Shown one piece after another: positions 44,355-52,690 of a stretch of 64,000 nucleotides of DNA. The notes under the pieces are model-generated. The model saw only the letters and a list, made by a program, of their open reading frames with translations, was not told the DNA's origin and searched no databases. A program made the position numbers and the translations under genes. Within the stretch, counting starts at the first letter, position 1. Each line of letters opens with the position of its first letter. The stretch spans positions 5,766,001 through 5,830,000 of the forward strand of contig CP108997.1 of the NCBI GenBank assembly GCA_036226585.1. Reading direction: 5' to 3'. Source of the DNA: Streptomyces sp. NBC_00708. GTDB lineage: Bacteria; Actinomycetota; Actinomycetes; Streptomycetales; Streptomycetaceae.

Positions 44355-45980
44355 TCAGCCGGTCACCTCCTTGTTCTTCGCCAGCGCGGCGGTCCGCTCG
44401 GTGACCGTGGTGCGCAGGGTGCCGACCGCGCTCTCGACGTCCTTCGCGGGGACGCCGGCCCGGGTGAGCTGCCCCGCGAGGTCCTTGAGCGACTTCGTGG
44501 CCTTGCCGGAGGCGTAGAACTTCTCGTACAGGTCCTGGTACGCCTTCTTGTAGACGGAGTCGAAGGCGTCGAGCTCCAGGAAGCGCTCCTTCAGCGCGTG
44601 CCCGGACCGCATGCCGCCGCCTCCGCCGCCCTTGTCCGCGTCACCGTCCGGCGCCCCGGGCATGTCGCCGAAGTCGGGCATCTCCGCGCCCTCGGGCAGC
44701 TCGGGCATCCCTTCCGGCATGCCCTCGGGCATCTGGCCGCCGGCGTCGCCGTCCTTGCCGCCGGCGCCTCCCGGGCGACCGCCCATGCCGCCGCCCATGC
44801 TCATTTGGTCGTCCGGGCCGGCCGTCGCGTCCCCGCTGAAGGTGAGGTTGTAGTCCCACCCCAGCACCGAGAACTTCTTGGTGTTCAGGTCGTACCCGAG
44901 CAGGTAGTTCTTCCCCGGGCCCGCCATGTCGTCGAAGTTCATCAGCAGGTTCTGCGTGGCGACGTAGTGCGCGAACGAGTCGACGTCCACGTACGTGTGG
45001 AGATCGGCGGCGAACTCCTTGTCGGAGGCCTTCTCGACCCACTTGGCCAGCTTCATCACGGGTTCGAGGTCCTGGCTGCCGACCTTGTTCAGCTGCCGGA
45101 AGGACGTCTCGTACTTCGAGGGGTCGTCGCCCTGGTAGTCGAATGTGCCGCCCGCCCTGGCCTTGTAGACCACGGACTCGCCCTCGACGGCCTCGGCGTA
45201 CTCGGTGTCGGGGTTCTCGACCATCAGCCGTACGGCCGTGGGCCGGTCGTTGACCTTCAGGGTCGTGAAGCCGTACCGCTCGGCCGGCTCCCCGGTCCCG
45301 TCGATCAGCGAGAGCGCCAGCGCCTCGTTGACGGGGACCTGGGCGTTGCTGCCGGGGCGCAGCGAGATCTCCCGCTCACCCTGGTAGGCGCGGCCCTCCA
45401 CGTACTCGTCGATCTTGATGAGCCAGGGCAGTTCCTCGGGCTTGTCGGCGGACAGGTTGTACTGCGTCATCCCGCCGCCCCCGCCGGGCATCTGACCGCC
45501 GCGCCCGCCCGCAGGCATACCGCCCTGGCCGCCCTGGCCGCCGCCCGGCATACCGCCCTGGCCCCCGCCCCGGTTCCCCCGCAGGGACATCAGGGTCGAG
45601 TTGCCCTTGAGCCGGATGCCGACGTCCGTCAGATAGACCCCGTCGATCGTAAGGTCCGCCGGGATGGAGTCCTTCGTGCCGTCCTTCTTGAACTCCTTCA
45701 TCATCTTGTCGAAGTCGGTCTGCTTGTACTCCAGTTGCACGGAGTGCTTCGCCGATGTGTCGTACAGCCCGACCGTGCCCTTCACGTCCTCCGTGATCGT
45801 GTCGGCCTCCACCCGCGAGGCGGAGGTGACGTACGGGGAGATACGGGCGTCGCCGAACGCGTACAGCATCACCGCGAGCCCCGCGCACAGCGCCCCGGCG
45901 GGCTTCCAGTGGTGCCGCAGGCGTACGGGCACGCGGTCGCGCAGCCGTCGCCCGCGGGGCGTGCCGTCGACGGGGCTCAC
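44355..45980 (-). CDS. CotH kinase family protein, Gly/Met-rich
   Basis: 541 residues from GTG 45980, overlapping the DUF4956 stop (GTGA). A basic head and one membrane helix (about 27-47) put the rest outside. CotH features: VGIRLKGNSTLMSLRG, LPWLIKIDEYV, VPVNEALALSLIDG, and the catalytic-type NFDDMAGPGKNYLLG and VLGWDYNLTF. Two low-complexity insertions rich in Gly and Met lie at about 130-170 and 390-445. CotH proteins phosphorylate spore-coat proteins in Bacillus and occur in Streptomyces with VTC and DUF4956 proteins, as here. Which surface protein is the target is unknown. Confidence 0.9.
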   Translation of the reverse strand: MSPVDGTPRGRRLRDRVPVRLRHHWKPAGALCAGLAVMLYAFGDARISPYVTSASRVEADTITEDVKGTVGLYDTSAKHSVQLEYKQTDFDKMMKEFKKDGTKDSIPADLTIDGVYLTDVGIRLKGNSTLMSLRGNRGGGQGGMPGGGQGGQGGMPAGGRGGQMPGGGGGMTQYNLSADKPEELPWLIKIDEYVEGRAYQGEREISLRPGSNAQVPVNEALALSLIDGTGEPAERYGFTTLKVNDRPTAVRLMVENPDTEYAEAVEGESVVYKARAGGTFDYQGDDPSKYETSFRQLNKVGSQDLEPVMKLAKWVEKASDKEFAADLHTYVDVDSFAHYVATQNLLMNFDDMAGPGKNYLLGYDLNTKKFSVLGWDYNLTFSGDATAGPDDQMSMGGGMGGRPGGAGGKDGDAGGQMPEGMPEGMPELPEGAEMPDFGDMPGAPDGDADKGGGGGGMRSGHALKERFLELDAFDSVYKKAYQDLYEKFYASGKATKSLKDLAGQLTRAGVPAKDVESAVGTLRTTVTERTAALAKNKEVTG

Positions 45981-46654
45981 AGGTCGGTGGTGTCGTAACC
46001 GGTAAGAACAGTTACGCGCTGGCCGGAGGTGCGCTCCTGGAGCGCGGTGACCAGGTCGCCGGGCTCGGTGCCCTTCTTCATGCGGACCGTGTAGAACACC
46101 TCGTTCAGCGCCCCGCCCCGGATCGTCTCCGTGCTCACCAGCTCGAATTCGGTCGTGTACGCGATCAGGACGTCACGGATGCCCGGCGTGTAGTCCTCGC
46201 CCGCCGGGACCTGGACCTTGACCACCTGGCGCTGGACGTTCAGGGCGAACCAGTCGAACTTGTGCATGATGACGACGACCACGCAGATCACGACCGCGCC
46301 GACCGCGGCCAGCGTGTAGAAACGGGCGCCGCAGGCCATGCCTATGGCCATCGCCAGGAAGATGAAGCCGACGTCCCGGGTCTCCTTGACCGCGTTCCGG
46401 AACCGGACCACGGACAACGCGCCGACCAGGGAGAACGCCCGTGCCAGGTTGGAGCCGACGACCAGCATGATCAGCGCGACGATCATGCCGACGATGACGA
46501 GGGTCTGGACGTAGGACTGGCTGTAGGACACGTTCCGGTGGGTGTACCGGTAGACGTAACCGATGACCGTGCTCAGGACGAAGGACAGCACCATCGCCGC
46601 GACGACGTCGGTGACGCTGAACGTCCCGCTGAGTTCCTGCAGATCGAAATTCAC
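45977..46654 (-). CDS. DUF4956 membrane protein
   Basis: 225 residues from GTG 46654 (GGAG upstream), overlapping both neighbours by 4 nt. Four or so helices at about 18-40, 53-75, 95-130 and 110-145, with the conserved loop GALSVVRFRNAVKETRDVGF between them. The C-terminal 85 residues are soluble (QVKVQVPAGED, then ALQERTSGQRVTVLTG). DUF4956 proteins are of unknown function and typically lie next to polyphosphate polymerase and CotH genes. A channel or assembly role for the polymer system is inferred. Confidence 0.88.
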   Translation of the reverse strand: MNFDLQELSGTFSVTDVVAAMVLSFVLSTVIGYVYRYTHRNVSYSQSYVQTLVIVGMIVALIMLVVGSNLARAFSLVGALSVVRFRNAVKETRDVGFIFLAMAIGMACGARFYTLAAVGAVVICVVVVIMHKFDWFALNVQRQVVKVQVPAGEDYTPGIRDVLIAYTTEFELVSTETIRGGALNEVFYTVRMKKGTEPGDLVTALQERTSGQRVTVLTGYDTTDL

Positions 46655-47526
46655 TGTGCTCCTGCTTTCACCGGCGACTCCTGGGCCGGCAGCCGCGTGT
46701 CGAGGGGGGTGGCGGGCGGCGGGAAGTCCGCCTCGTTCAGGTGGAAGGCGGAGCGGGGCGCCAGCCCGAACGCCTCGATGGACTGGACGTACTTGGAGAC
46801 CCGGATGAGGCTCAGGTTCCGGCGGGCCGCGAGGTCGGTGATCCAGTGCGGGGTGCGCTCGTTGACCTTGATCTCCATCACCGACATGTGCGGCGGGACG
46901 GTGAACCGGTTCTCCGGATCCGCCTGCCCGAAGTGGAAGTCGCGGTCGCGGCCCCGGATCCGCCGGTCGAAGGTGACCCGCAGCCCGGTGTCGGCGGCGC
47001 GCCCCACCAGCGCCTCGCGCTGGTAGCCGGTCATCGCGGTGGGCCGCAGGTTCAGCCGTACGACCAGGTCGAGCACCTCGTGGACGAACGCGCGCTCCTT
47101 CGGCGTGTGCTCCACCAGTTCGCGCCCGTCGCAGAGCTGACGGGCCGTGCCGTACGGCAGGGTGATGCGGCGTTTCTGGGTGACCCGGTTGACGCGCTGT
47201 TTGATCTCGACGCAGACGGGGGAGTCGTCCGTGACCCCGGCCGGCTCGCCGTAGTGCCTGATGCGCAGCTTGCGGCGGAACTTCAGGCCCTCGATCTTCT
47301 CCCAGTAGAACCGCAGTTCGGGGGAGTCGTAGTACAGGCTCCACACCCCGTACCCGCCGACCGGGCTGTTGAGGTCGCGGTCCATCCGCTCCCCGAGCTC
47401 GTCGCCCAGTTCGGCGGCCTGCTCCACCGGGACCAGGTACTTCAGCTCGTATCTGTTGAAGGCGTGCAGCCTGCTCGCCACATGCAGCGGTGGGGGGTCC
47501 TCGGTAGCCGTGTCGGGTTGCGACAC
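46651..47526 (-). CDS. VTC-domain polyphosphate polymerase family protein
   Basis: 291 residues from GTG 47526 (AAGGAGG 6 nt upstream). VTC-domain features: RYELKYLVPVEQA at the start, LYYDSPELRFYWEKIEG, KFRRKLRIRHYG with basic residues, VCVEIKQRVN, LRVTFDRRIRG and MEIKVNERTPHW near the end. This all-basic tunnel binds triphosphate or polyphosphate in the yeast VTC4 homologue, but polymerase activity here is inferred. First of three coupled genes with DUF4956 and CotH. A terminator-free 187-bp region upstream separates it from OsmC. Confidence 0.88.
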   Translation of the reverse strand: MSQPDTATEDPPPLHVASRLHAFNRYELKYLVPVEQAAELGDELGERMDRDLNSPVGGYGVWSLYYDSPELRFYWEKIEGLKFRRKLRIRHYGEPAGVTDDSPVCVEIKQRVNRVTQKRRITLPYGTARQLCDGRELVEHTPKERAFVHEVLDLVVRLNLRPTAMTGYQREALVGRAADTGLRVTFDRRIRGRDRDFHFGQADPENRFTVPPHMSVMEIKVNERTPHWITDLAARRNLSLIRVSKYVQSIEAFGLAPRSAFHLNEADFPPPATPLDTRLPAQESPVKAGAQ

Positions 47527-47669
47527 CGTGCGCCTCCTTCGTCGTCCGTGCCGGACCGGCCGGCCCGCGACACGCAACCAACGACGGATGAGGAAGCGAT
47601 GAGAAACCCGGGTGTATTGCAGGAGGATTCAAGATGGCCGGAAGGTGAACACGGCCGGTGCGGACATGG

Positions 47670-47702
47670 CTGTGTCCCCGGACCGACGGTCCGGGGACAC
47701 AG
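47670..47702 (-). terminator. Terminator after the OsmC-family gene
   Basis: Perfect 15-bp arms at 47670-47684 and 47688-47702 with a 3-nt loop, 11 nt after the OsmC-type stop. Confidence 0.85.
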
Positions 47703-47713
47703 AGGGGGAGCGA

Positions 47714-48139
47714 TCAGGCGAGCGACGCGCTCAGCGTGATCGTGGTGCCGGAAAGCGCCTGGCTGACCGGGCAGTTGGCCTTGGCGTCCTCGGCGGCCTT
47801 GACGAAGCCGGCCTCGTCGAGACCCGGCACGTCGCCCACCACGGTGAGGTGGATGCCCGTGATGCCGGTGCCGGGCTGGAACGTCACGTCGGCCTTGGTG
47901 TCCAGCCGGGCCGGCGGGGTGCCGGCGCCGCTGAGGCCGTGCGAGAGTGCCATCGAGAAGCAGCTGGAGTGGGCCGCTGCGATCAGCTCCTCCGGGCTGG
48001 TCTTCCCGTTCGCCGCCTCCGCACGGGACGGCCAGGAGACCGGGTACTCGCCGATCCCGGACGAGTCGAGGGTGACGACCCCCTTGCCCTCAAGGAGGTT
48101 GCCTTCCCACTCCGTGTGGGCGGTACGCGTGGTAGCCAT
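47714..48139 (-). CDS. OsmC/Ohr family peroxidase
   Basis: 141 residues, typical length. The two redox cysteines are in AAHSSCFSMALSHGL and AKANCPVSQAL. The start ATTRTAHTEWEGNL and the central KTSPEELIAAAH are usual. These enzymes reduce organic hydroperoxides using a lipoyl or thiol partner. ATG 48139 has AAGGGA 5 nt upstream. It is a single-gene unit. Confidence 0.92.
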   Translation of the reverse strand: MATTRTAHTEWEGNLLEGKGVVTLDSSGIGEYPVSWPSRAEAANGKTSPEELIAAAHSSCFSMALSHGLSGAGTPPARLDTKADVTFQPGTGITGIHLTVVGDVPGLDEAGFVKAAEDAKANCPVSQALSGTTITLSASLA

Positions 48140-48227
48140 GCTGGTCCCTTCGAACGGTGCGCGGTGGTACGGGACGGCGGGGCACGGCGTCGTGTCCCGC
48201 CGGTGGTACGTCCTTACGCCCCCGAAC

Positions 48228-49319
48228 CTACTGCGCCACCAGCCCCTTCGCGTCGCGCGCCAGCGCCGTGAGCCGGGAGATCGCCCGGAAGTACTTCTTC
48301 CGGTACCCGCCGTTCAGCATCTCCTCACTGAACAGCCGGTCGAAGGGCACCCCCGACGCGAGGACCGGCACCTCCCGGTCGTACAGCCGGTCCGCGAGCA
48401 CCACGAGCCGCAGCGCGGTCGACTGGTCGGGCACCGGCCGCACCTCGGTGAGGCACACCGCCTTCACCCCGTCCGTCAGCGCCCCGTACCGGCTGGGGTG
48501 GACGCGGGCCAGGTGGTCGAGGAGCGAGGGGAAGTCGTCCAGGCTGGAACCGGGCGTGGCGTACGCGGCCTTGGTGACCTGCTCGTCCGAGTACGGCGGC
48601 GGCGCCTCGGGCAGACCCCGGTGGCGGTAGTCCTCGCCGTCGATGCGCAGCGGGCGGAAGTGCGCCGAGAGCCCCTGGATCTCGCGCAGGAAGTCGGCGG
48701 CGGCGAACCGGCCCTCGCCGAGCTTGCCGGGCAGCGTGTTGGAGGTCGCGGCCAGCGCGACGCCCTCCTCGACCAGCCGGCTCAGCAGCGAGGACACCAG
48801 CACGGTGTCGCCCGGGTCGTCCAGCTCGAACTCGTCGATGCACAGCAGCCGGTGCCCGCTCAGCGTCCGTACGGTCTGCTGGAAGCCGAGCGCCCCCACC
48901 AGGTTCGTCAGCTCGACGAACGTGCCGAACGCCTTCAGCTCGGGCGCGGCCGGCGTGGCGTGCCAGAGGGAGGCGAGCAGGTGGGTCTTGCCGACCCCGT
49001 AGCCGCCGTCGAGGTAGACCCCGCGCGGCCCGGACGGCGCGGCCGGCTTCCGGCCGAACCACTTGCGCTTGCCCGCCCCCGTCGCGTGCGCCCCGCCGAG
49101 CCCGGCGGCGAAGTCGCTCAGGACCCGGACCGCCTCGGTCTGGCTCGGCTGGTTCGGGTCGGGTACGTACGTATCGAAACGCACCGAGTCGAAGCGCGGC
49201 GGCGGCACCATCTCGGCCACCAGGCGGTCGGCGGGGACGTGCGGCTCGCGGGCGCACAGGGACAGCGGGGCCGTTTCGGCTATGGGGCGGGACCCCGGCA
49301 CGGCGTGGGAGGACGACAC
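48228..49319 (-). CDS. zapE: Cell division protein ZapE (AFG1-like ATPase)
   Basis: 363 residues from GTG 49319. Walker A GGYGVGKTHLLASLWH near residue 110 and Walker B LLCIDEFELDD mark the AFG1/ZapE AAA+-like ATPase. Further conserved parts are SNTLPGKLGEGRF, FLREIQGL, FRPLRIDGEDYRHR and the C-terminal GYRKKYFRAISRLTAL. ZapE interacts with FtsZ in E. coli during constriction; an actinobacterial role is by homology. A longer frame from 49358 is possible, but it would overlap the divergent gene. Upstream of the GTG is TAAGCT 8 nt away and no ribosome site, so it is probably leaderless. Confidence 0.85.
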   Translation of the reverse strand: MSSSHAVPGSRPIAETAPLSLCAREPHVPADRLVAEMVPPPRFDSVRFDTYVPDPNQPSQTEAVRVLSDFAAGLGGAHATGAGKRKWFGRKPAAPSGPRGVYLDGGYGVGKTHLLASLWHATPAAPELKAFGTFVELTNLVGALGFQQTVRTLSGHRLLCIDEFELDDPGDTVLVSSLLSRLVEEGVALAATSNTLPGKLGEGRFAAADFLREIQGLSAHFRPLRIDGEDYRHRGLPEAPPPYSDEQVTKAAYATPGSSLDDFPSLLDHLARVHPSRYGALTDGVKAVCLTEVRPVPDQSTALRLVVLADRLYDREVPVLASGVPFDRLFSEEMLNGGYRKKYFRAISRLTALARDAKGLVAQ

Positions 49320-49327
49320 AACGGTCA

Positions 49328-49333
49328 AGCTTA
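49328..49333 (-). promoter_or_regulatory. -10-like TAAGCT of a leaderless zapE transcript
   Basis: Minus-strand TAAGCT ends 8 nt before GTG 49319. It lies within the 37-bp gap to the divergent reductase gene, whose own -10-like CAGACT (49344-49349) is only 10 bp away. Confidence 0.4.
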
Positions 49334-49356
49334 CGACCCGTGCCAGACTGCCGGAC

Positions 49357-50121
49357 ATGCGACGCCTGTTCCCTGTGACCGACCTGACAGCGGCCGAAGC
49401 CCCGGGCGAATGGAGCCTGGACCGGCTCGCCGACGCCTACGCCTACCCCGACACGGACGGGCCCTGGCTGCGCGCCAACATGGTCTCGACCCTCGACGGG
49501 GCCGCCCAGCACGACGGCCGCTCGCAGCCGATCTCCTGCGAGAGCGACATGCGGATCTTCGGCACCCTGCGCGGCCTGGCCGACGTGGTGATCGCCGGCG
49601 CCCAGACCGTACGCCAGGAGGGCTACCGGCCGGCCCGCGCGCGGGACGCCTTCGCGGCGCGGCGGGCGGCGGCCGGCCAGACCGTCGCGCCGGCCGTCGC
49701 CGTGGTCAGCGGCAGCCTGGACCTGGACTTCTCGCTTCCGCTCTTCGTCTCGCCGCTGGTCCCGACGCTCGTGCTGACCGGGGCGGGCGCACCCCCGGAC
49801 CGGATCGAGACGGCCCGCAAGGCGGGCGCCGAGGTGGTGATCGCGGGGGAGGGCTCGCGCGTCGACCCGGCCCGCGCGGTGCGGGAGCTGGCCGGCCGGG
49901 GGCACCGGCGGCTGCTGACGGAGGGCGGGCCCCGGCTGCTCGGCCAGTTCGTGGCCGGGGACGTGCTGGACGAGCTGTGCCTGACCGTCGCGCCCATGCT
50001 CACGGCCGGGGACGCCCAGCGGATCGCGGGCGGGCCCGCGGTCGCCGTGCCGAAACGATTCGTCCTGGGTTCGTTGCTGGAGGAGGACGGATTCCTCTTC
50101 TCCCGGTACCGGCGGCCATGA
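49357..50121 (+). CDS. RibD C-terminal-type pyrimidine reductase family protein
   Basis: 254 residues with the reductase part of RibD only. Motifs: RANMVSTLDGAAQHDGRSQPI, SESDMRIFGTLRGLADVVIAG-like stretch, VRQEGYRPAR, VLTGAGAPPDRIE and LLTEGGPRLLGQFVAG. It resembles 5-amino-6-ribosylamino uracil reductases of flavin synthesis but has no deaminase domain and is not near rib genes, so the substrate is unsure. ATG 49357 has no Shine-Dalgarno and CAGACT is 7 nt before it, indicating a possible leaderless mRNA. It diverges from zapE by 37 bp. Confidence 0.8.
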   Translation: MRRLFPVTDLTAAEAPGEWSLDRLADAYAYPDTDGPWLRANMVSTLDGAAQHDGRSQPISCESDMRIFGTLRGLADVVIAGAQTVRQEGYRPARARDAFAARRAAAGQTVAPAVAVVSGSLDLDFSLPLFVSPLVPTLVLTGAGAPPDRIETARKAGAEVVIAGEGSRVDPARAVRELAGRGHRRLLTEGGPRLLGQFVAGDVLDELCLTVAPMLTAGDAQRIAGGPAVAVPKRFVLGSLLEEDGFLFSRYRRP

Positions 50122-50183
50122 GGCCCGGCCGTCCCCGTACGCCCAGAGGTCTCCCGTACCGCCACCCCCGGGCGACAATCAGC

Positions 50184-50208
50184 GGAATATCACGTTCCGG
50201 TTAGCGTT
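50184..50208 (+). promoter_or_regulatory. SigR-like promoter candidate before the small conserved gene
   Basis: GGAAT (50184-50188) and GTT (50206-50208) are separated by 17 nt, close to the thiol-stress sigma-R pattern (usually 18-19). The same stretch holds CGTTCCG twice, 12 bp apart. Tentative. Confidence 0.25.
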
Positions 50209-50301
50209 CCGTGGGCAGAATGGATCTCGCAGACCCCGTGCGAGCGCGGGGAAGGATGGTTTCAGCAGCGACCGGCGACGGCCGCTGAAGAGAAGGGCTC
50301 T

Positions 50302-50775
50302 GTGGTGTTCACCAGCGTTTTGATGATCGAGAAGGCCCTCACGTCCGGGGACGTCGAGTTCGTCACCACCCTGCACGGGGAGGAGCGGACCTCCTTCGTC
50401 GTCCTCATGCAGCCGCGCGGCGACCAGGCGGACGTCCTGCTGCGGGCCATCGACGACCTGGCGATGGGCGAACTGAAGGAAGCGGCCCGGGAGAGCGAGG
50501 AGCCCGAGGGCAGGAGCGCCAGGGAGTCGGCCGGACTCGCCCTGGAGGTGTCCCTGGAGGCCCTGCGCCAGGCAGGCTCCGAGGCCGTCGGACAGGTGAT
50601 CGAGGACCACCCCCTGGACAAGCTCACCTCGGTGGTCGAGGAGTCGGAGGCCGACGAGGTCATCGTGCTCACCGCGCCCCACTACGTCGAGGAGTTCTTC
50701 CACCGCGACTGGGCCTCCCGCGCCCGGCACAAGGTCGGCGTCCCGGTGCTCAAGCTCTTCGCGCACAGCGAATAG
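50302..50775 (+). CDS. Conserved Streptomyces protein, Usp/IGPS-like tail
   Basis: 157 residues from GTG 50302 (GTG 50305 is equally possible; AGAAGGG lies just upstream). The N-terminal half has MIEKALTSGDVEFVTTLHGEE and a run of acidic residues; the C-terminal EADEVIVLTAPHYVEEFF, then ARHKVGVPVLKLFAH resembles the last strand and helix of universal stress proteins. Database entries for such proteins sometimes say indole-3-glycerol phosphate synthase, but the barrel is absent. It is 65 bp ahead of murC on the same strand, perhaps one operon. Function unknown. Confidence 0.68.
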   Translation: MVFTSVLMIEKALTSGDVEFVTTLHGEERTSFVVLMQPRGDQADVLLRAIDDLAMGELKEAARESEEPEGRSARESAGLALEVSLEALRQAGSEAVGQVIEDHPLDKLTSVVEESEADEVIVLTAPHYVEEFFHRDWASRARHKVGVPVLKLFAHSE

Positions 50776-50840
50776 GCTGGTTTCGCGGCTCCGGAGTGGT
50801 ACCGGTCCGCACGCCAAGAACGCACTCTGAGGGAGAACTG

Positions 50841-52238
50841 ATGGCACCCGGCATCCCAGCCGCCATGGAACGACCGCACTTCATCGGCATCGGCGGCGCC
50901 GGAATGTCGGGCATCGCCAAGATCCTCGCCCAGCGCGGCGCGAAGGTCGCCGGCAGCGACGCCAAGGAGTCCCCGACGGCCGAGGCGCTGCGCACGCTGG
51001 GGGCCACGGTCCACATCGGGCACGCCGCCGGGCACCTGGCGGACGACGCCACCTGCGTGGTCGTCTCCAGCGCCATCCGCGCCGACAACCCGGAGCTGGT
51101 GCGCGCCGGGGAGCTGTCGATCCCCGTCGTGCACCGCTCCGACGCCCTGGCCTCGCTGATGGGCGGGCTGCGCTCCATCGCGGTGGCCGGCACCCACGGC
51201 AAGACCACCACCACCTCGATGCTGGCCGTCGCCCTGAGCGAGCTGGACCTCGACCCCTCGTACGCCATCGGCGGCGACCTGGCCGGGCCCGGCACCAACG
51301 CCACGCACGGCGAGGGCGGGATCTTCGTCGCCGAGGCCGACGAGAGCGACCGCAGCTTCCAGAAGTACGACCCCGACGTCGCGATCGTCCTCAACGTCGA
51401 GCTGGACCACCACGCGAACTACGCGTCGATGGACGAGATCTACGAGTCCTTCGAGACCTTCGCGGGCAAGATCGTCCCCGGCGGCACCCTCGTCGTCTCC
51501 GCCGACCAGTCCGGTGCCGCCGAGCTGACCCGCCGGGTCCGCGAGGCGCTGCCCGCGCTCACCGTCGTCACCTACGGCGAGTCCGAGACCGCCGACGTAC
51601 GCGTCCACAAGATCACCCCGCGCGGCCTGACCAGCGAGGTCACGGTGATCCTGGGCGGGAAGTTCCTCACCTTCACCGTCTCCGTCCCCGGCCGCCACTA
51701 CGCGCTCAACGCGGTGGCCGCCCTCGCCTCGGGCATCGCCCTCGGCATCCCCGCCCACAACCTCGCCTCGGCCCTCGGCAAGTACACCGGGGTCAAGCGC
51801 CGCCTCCAGCTCAAGGGCGAGGCGGCCGGCGTCCAGGTCATCGACAGCTACGCCCACCACCCCACCGAGATGACCGCCGACCTGGAGGCCATGCGCGGCG
51901 CCGCCACCGACGCCCGCCTCCTCGTCGTCTTCCAGCCCCACCTGTTCTCCCGCACCCAGGAGCTCGGCACCGAGATGGGCCGGGCCCTCGCGCTCGCCGA
52001 CGCCTCCGTGGTCCTGGACATCTACCCGGCCCGCGAGGACCCGGTCCCCGGCGTCACCAGCGCCCTGATCATCGACGCAGCGACCGCCGCAGGCGCCGAC
52101 GTCACGGCGGTCCACGACAAGGAGCGGGTCCCCGAGGTCATCGCGGGAATGGCGAAGCCCGGCGACCTCGTTCTCACCATGGGAGCGGGCGACGTCACCG
52201 ACCTCGGCCCGCAGATCCTGGACCACCTGTCGAGCTGA
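50841..52238 (+). CDS. murC: UDP-N-acetylmuramate--L-alanine ligase
   Basis: Peptidoglycan precursor enzyme in the cytoplasm that adds L-alanine to UDP-MurNAc. 465 residues. Start HFIGIGGAGMSGIAKIL, the ATP loop AGTHGKTTTTSMLA, then EADESDRSFQKYDPDVAIVLN and HANYASMDEIYESF in the central domain, and the C-terminal DSYAHHPTEMTADLEA, VFQPHLFSRTQE and YPAREDPVPGV. ATG 50841 has GAGGGAG 5 nt upstream; upstream codons are not family-like. msrB starts 10 nt after the stop, its ribosome site overlapping the murC stop. Confidence 0.95.
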   Translation: MAPGIPAAMERPHFIGIGGAGMSGIAKILAQRGAKVAGSDAKESPTAEALRTLGATVHIGHAAGHLADDATCVVVSSAIRADNPELVRAGELSIPVVHRSDALASLMGGLRSIAVAGTHGKTTTTSMLAVALSELDLDPSYAIGGDLAGPGTNATHGEGGIFVAEADESDRSFQKYDPDVAIVLNVELDHHANYASMDEIYESFETFAGKIVPGGTLVVSADQSGAAELTRRVREALPALTVVTYGESETADVRVHKITPRGLTSEVTVILGGKFLTFTVSVPGRHYALNAVAALASGIALGIPAHNLASALGKYTGVKRRLQLKGEAAGVQVIDSYAHHPTEMTADLEAMRGAATDARLLVVFQPHLFSRTQELGTEMGRALALADASVVLDIYPAREDPVPGVTSALIIDAATAAGADVTAVHDKERVPEVIAGMAKPGDLVLTMGAGDVTDLGPQILDHLSS

Positions 52239-52248
52239 AGGAGCCACC

Positions 52249-52653
52249 GTGCCGTACGACGTCGAGAAGCCGGACGAACAGTGGCGGGAGGAGCTCACCC
52301 CCGCCGAGTACGCGGTGCTGCGCAAGGCCGGCACCGAGCCCGCGTTCGTCGGTGAGTACACGGACACCAAGACCGAGGGCGTCTACTCCTGCCGGGCCTG
52401 CGGCGCGGAGCTGTTCCGCTCCGACACCAAGTTCGAGTCGCACTGCGGCTGGCCGTCCTTCTACGACCCGAAGGACACCGACGCGGTCGAACTGATCCAG
52501 GACCGCAGCCACGGCATGGTCCGCACCGAGGTCCGCTGCGCCCGCTGCGGCTCCCACCTGGGCCATGTCTTCGAGGGCGAGGGCTACCCGACCCCGACGG
52601 ACCAGCGGTACTGCATCAACTCGATCTCGCTGCGGCTGAGCCCGGACGCCTGA
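52249..52653 (+). CDS. msrB: Peptide methionine (R)-S-oxide reductase
   Basis: Repairs R-methionine sulfoxide in proteins. 134 residues. Two zinc pairs CRACGA and CARCGS, the substrate site HCGWPSFYD, and the catalytic cysteine in RYCINSISL. The early EYAVLRKAGTEPAFVGEY is typical. GTG 52249 has AAGGAG, which overlaps the murC stop, 5 nt upstream. The pairing with murC is a familiar actinobacterial arrangement. Confidence 0.95.
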   Translation: MPYDVEKPDEQWREELTPAEYAVLRKAGTEPAFVGEYTDTKTEGVYSCRACGAELFRSDTKFESHCGWPSFYDPKDTDAVELIQDRSHGMVRTEVRCARCGSHLGHVFEGEGYPTPTDQRYCINSISLRLSPDA

Positions 52654-52690
52654 TCCCTCCGGTCTCCGGTACGAGGACCGGCGCCCCGCG

